The position numbers and the translations under genes are program-made. A DNA stretch of 64,000 nt, from NCBI GenBank assembly GCA_030159075.1, contig BROG01000029.1, forward strand, positions 2,067,001 to 2,131,000. The letters run 5' to 3'. The stretch comes from Atrina japonica (taxonomy: Eukaryota > Mollusca > Bivalvia > Pterioida > Pinnidae). A model generated the notes under the pieces. That model saw only the letters and a list, made by a program, of their open reading frames with translations. It did no database searches and had not been told where the DNA came from. Below, piece after piece: positions 60,591 through 64,000 of this stretch. The number at the start of each line of letters is the position of its first letter. Position 1 is the stretch's first letter.

Positions 60591-61147
60591 ATAATAATCT
60601 CTATATATTCAATAACTCAGTGTAAACAAGTTGTACATTATACATTGTGTGTAAATACATTGTACATGATACACGTATAAAGGAAATTGTTTTGTATGGT
60701 ACATGTTAATGCACATAATTTATTACATGCATGTGTAATCATACAGTTACAATACAGAGTTCAATACGGCCATGCAATACGTACATGTAATGTCGTATTG
60801 CACATAGTTGGATACAGAAATTTCCCAGGAGCTGCTTTTCTAAATACCATTCATGTCATCCAAAATATTTGATGGCATCGTTAAAAGTGGAATGACTTTT
60901 AAATTTTTGTATACATATACATGTAGATAAATAAGTGACACGTAATAAAAACCAAACCACACAAATGTTTTTTATCCATATCATCAGACTGCATTTGATT
61001 GTTGTAGCAGATGGATTCAACTCTAGCTACACTTGCGTTGAATCCTTCCACTACAATGATCTCGTGCAGTCTGATAATACGGACAGAAACATGTGTAGTT
61101 TTGCTTGTATATCACACATACACATACATACATGTATGTACAGTACG

Positions 61148-61176
<29 letters not shown>
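60591..61176 (+). other. TMEM145 intron 2, no gene seen
   Basis: AT-rich with several TACATGTA words. A 141-codon plus-strand frame from 60935 runs through microsatellite and MITE sequence and is not a gene. Confidence 0.5.
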
Positions 61177-61178
<2 letters not shown>

Positions 61179-61317
61179 TAGGCGTCGGAACCGGGGGGGG
61201 GCTTTTTTTTGTAAAGATAGACGTAGGTGTAGAAAATTTGGGCTTAGCCCTAGACGTTTCTGGCGTGTGTGTGTGTTGGTTTAGCCCCCCACTTTCAATT
61301 TGCTTCGGACGCCAATG
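61177..61317. mobile_element. Second copy of the CATAGGCGTCGGAA element, inverted
   Basis: The left end is CATAGGCGTCGGAA. The right end complements CATTGGCGTCCGAA (two differences). (TA)n or (CA)n flanks it on both sides. Internal GTTGGTTTAGCCCCCCACTT is the complement of the inner sequence at 50135, so the two copies are in opposite orientation. Confidence 0.7.
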
Positions 61318-61358
61318 TATATATATATATATACATGTATATATATATATATATATAT
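61317..61358. repeat. (TA)n microsatellite
   Basis: A TA tract to the right of the element at 61177. Confidence 0.85.
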
Positions 61359-61759
61359 AATGTATACTCCACAGCTCAATTGCCAAAGAAACACAAAATC
61401 CAAATTGATGTTTTAATAAAAAATACATGATTTCATGCTTTGACTCTAAGGTAGTGTTTTATTAACCTGATGTCTGTGCATTACACATGTACATAGTAAT
61501 CAGTCATTCGTAATGTTACCATAGCTTTTATTGTGGTTTGGTCAGTAGGTTTCTTTTTTAATTTTGTAAACCAGACAAAAGATTGCACTTTTCATAAAAA
61601 TAATTAGTGGGCAAATACACTGTGTTAGAGCTTTTAAATGGGCCTGTTGGGTCACATGAAACAAATATATTGTAGCATTGGCTTTACATAGAGGAAATAT
61701 ACAAATATGAAAATATATATGAATAACAGTCATAGACACATTTTGTCTCTATTTTTCAG

Positions 61760-61834
61760 GAATATGAAACACAAAATATTTTGTTGTATTTCGATGAAGA
61801 AAACCAGTGGGAGGCTGTTTACAAAACTGGATTG
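61760..61834 (+). CDS. TMEM145: TMEM145 orthologue, exon 3
   Basis: A 25-codon exon between acceptor CTCTATTTTTCAG and donor GGATTG|GTAAGT, phase 0-0. It encodes EYETQNILLYFDEENQ and WEAVYKTGL, aligned with the family segment QNILLYFDxxxQWxAVYK. The next exon (expected to carry a Cys and an NLT-like segment) was not found before 64000. Confidence 0.92.
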
Positions 61835-64000
61835 GTAAGTGTGGGCATTAAAATTTATTTGAACTTTTCAACTTGGTACATATATTCATCATAATCAAAC
61901 CCAGTGTTTCTATTAAGGATTAATTTCTAGTACATTCACTTTATAATTTTCACAAATCAGTTATGGTCGGCTGTGCAGGACCTCAACATTTCACTGCAAT
62001 GTAAGTCAGTGCCCGGTTTATATATGCATCACTGGCAAATTCAGATATTGACAGTTGATGGTATCATTAGCAGAAATGTATATAATATTTAAATTGATTG
62101 TTTGAAATTTCTTCAGTATTTCACCACATTTTATTCATATTTAAATATTTACATGTTTTAACAGTTTGATCAATAAATGTATGCACTTATCAAATGTGAA
62201 CATACACGTTATAAGGGTCTCTCATTACCGGGCCAACTGGTATAAAAAACAAAAAACTTGTGAATAACTCAGATATGAGAATTCTTTGCAACTTCTGACA
62301 ATTCTGAAATCCAGTTGGCTGAGTAGGACAAGTTAAGAATATTATCATACTTCAGAATATTCTGAGGTTTAATGCATGTGGGCCCAGGTGATGGTGAATC
62401 AGTTATTTTACAAAATGGTCTTTTAAGAAAGGTACCACTGTATTCCCTTAGACTTACTGCACATTTACACTAGCACTAATGCATCTAGACTAGTGGAACA
62501 TTAGTGGCTGAGTTGGCATTATGCTTAAAACTTCAAGTCTCTCTGGATCCATCATCTTAAAAACACAGTGCGGAATTGTTTTACTTAGGAAAGAGCGTAT
62601 AGCGATTCCGGACCATAGTTTTTAGACAGGGATTTTCCTGGGCTGATTTTGGATCCGGTTACAGGACCCATTCCCAATACAAAAATGGCTTGTATTTTCT
62701 TAAAATTATGCAAAAATTTACAATTATGAAATTCAAAATATAAGATCAAGTATTTTCAAACAAATGTCTCAAATTAAGTGTTTCTATTTGAGTAAAAATG
62801 TTGTATTTTCTCCAAAATTTCTGGACCCTAGGCCCAGTATTTTTGAGGTAGGAAAATCTCTGTTTTGCACTGATGCATTTGATTCTGAGCCAATTATGGT
62901 GGGATCTTTGTCAATTGTGCAATGTTCCTAGGGTTTTTTGTTGGTTAGCCACATTGTAACTATATTTTGTCCCACTTTATGGGCTGGTTGTGACAAGAGT
63001 ACATAAAGTGTGTGAGTGCAACAGTGCTAAACAACAACAGGATTTAAAACGTGTCTTACTGTACTACTCTAAATTACTGTATTCACAGATGTGCTTTATA
63101 GGTATAGAAAGAGTTAAAGCATCTTTGAAATTTTTTTAAATTGTAAAAGGTGTTAATGTAAAAATCAGAAAATTTGACCCCAAAATCCATTTTTGTGATA
63201 ATGGATCTTATTTTATTTACATTTTAAAAGATTCTTCTTAAGTAACAAAACTAGTTTATAATCATGCATCTGTTTTAAATCAACTGTAGGGAAGGGAGGG
63301 CTCCCTACATGTTCATAATGTGAATTGATTAGATAAATAGGAAAATAGTTTAAACTGTTTAAAAAGTTCATTTTTCTGAAAAATTGAACTTTCTAGTTTT
63401 CCACTGAGAAGAGTGCTCCAAGCCCAGATACATGTAGGTCAATGACACAATGTTAGACTTCCTGAAAAAAGCAAAGCACCCAAATGACTTACATTAGACA
63501 GTGTTTAGCTTTCTAAGATTTAGTTTATTTGACTGCTTAAGATATCAGCGATTAGAGGAAATTAAAAAGATGTTTACATTTGGTATTCATTTCTTATTGT
63601 TGTTTGTAATGTATTCTAGATATTAATTAAAATTTTCAAATTTTACCTTGATTAAATGTAAGCATATAAATGTATGACAGAAGTGAGTTCAAATAATTTA
63701 TTTTCCATACATGTGTACGTGAACATATCATGTATATATATTTTTAGTAAATTTAGGATTTTAATTACTTCTCCAGAATTGGTCTTTTATTAAATTTTTA
63801 GTAAAACCAATTCATAGGAAGTTGAGGTATTGGTACTCATTTGTTGAAAATGCCATTGCAATCTGTATCTTATTTCAGAAGAAATACTGGTACATTATTT
63901 TCTGTGAGAGTAAAGTTTTAGCAGCGTTATTTCAATGTTTATTCCAAAGATAATGATGTAATTTATAAAAACCAAAGTACATGTATAACCAACGATACCA
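61835..64000 (+). other. TMEM145 intron 3, cut by the window end
   Basis: AT-rich, no confident exon. A frame after TTATTTCAG at 63879 (KKYWYIIFCES) does not match the family and ends soon in a stop. Confidence 0.55.

Larger units (their letters stand above)
50656..64000 (+). other. TMEM145: Gene span: TMEM145 orthologue, 5' part
   Basis: Three coding exons (50656-50754, 52440-52514, 61760-61834), all phase 0, encode the first 83 residues. After a signal peptide, the sequence shows WEFLTRFCFLS, LRYTFEYP and QNILLYFD...QWEAVYK. These match, from memory, the N-terminal extracellular GOLD-like region of animal TMEM145, a seven-transmembrane protein of the GPR180/TMEM145 family. The remaining luminal part and all membrane helices lie beyond 64000. 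The paralogue GPR180 fits less well. Confidence 0.88.

Noticed and set aside
60935..61428. Overlapping frames of 141 and 125 codons
   Set aside because: They run through microsatellite and the small inverted-repeat element, with Ile/Tyr runs; no gene features.
63879..63952. Fourth TMEM145 exon
   Set aside because: An acceptor-like site exists, but the encoded residues do not match the family and a stop follows soon.

Overview
This looks like nuclear DNA from a lophotrochozoan animal, most likely a bivalve mollusc. It is AT-rich, genes have long introns with GT..AG junctions, there are many long (TA)n tracts, and many short inverted-repeat elements, tRNA-derived SINE pieces and retroelement fragments resemble molluscan repeats. 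Nothing bacterial or viral was recognised. The species cannot be fixed from the sequence alone. Exon limits are manual splice calls based on consensus sites, phase and protein similarity; no transcript evidence was available.

Layout. (1) 2.8-13.6 kb, minus strand: a locus for low-complexity secreted proteins. A signal-peptide exon (12987-13583) with Ala/Ser/Thr-rich 12-residue repeats ends in a good phase-0 donor. It joins in frame to an Arg-rich terminal exon (9737-10537). A second, paralogous terminal exon (2833-3972) lies further downstream with no first exon of its own that I could find. It is either an alternative 3' exon or a tandem paralogue. (2) 13.6-25.9 kb: no gene. It holds tandem repeats, a short inverted-repeat element, and a second copy of that element split by a 5'-truncated LINE with an 11-bp target-site duplication.

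(3) 25.9-45.6 kb, minus strand: a secreted cysteine-rich protein gene. A signal-peptide exon (45532-45592) is followed by single-module exons that are all phase 1 on both sides. Each encodes a six-cysteine pacifastin/VWC-like module. An additional module exon at 28.1-28.3 kb keeps its splice sites and frame but has three in-frame stops, and a more decayed copy lies next to it. The introns are full of fragments of one YIDD-type (Penelope-like?) reverse transcriptase family, palindromic elements and a 1.1-kb minisatellite.

(4) 46-50.3 kb: a nest of retroelement debris and short elements that sit in (TA)n tracts and have GGCGTCGG or GGCGCGGAT ends. (5) 50.6-64 kb, plus strand: the first three coding exons of a TMEM145 orthologue (GOLD-domain seven-transmembrane protein), which runs off the right edge. 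Its introns contain minisatellites and fold-back elements.

I see no functional link among the three loci. The first two encode predicted secreted proteins and the third a membrane protein. The most unusual items are the modular cysteine-rich gene with its dying exons and the paired terminal exons of the Ala/Ser-rich gene.
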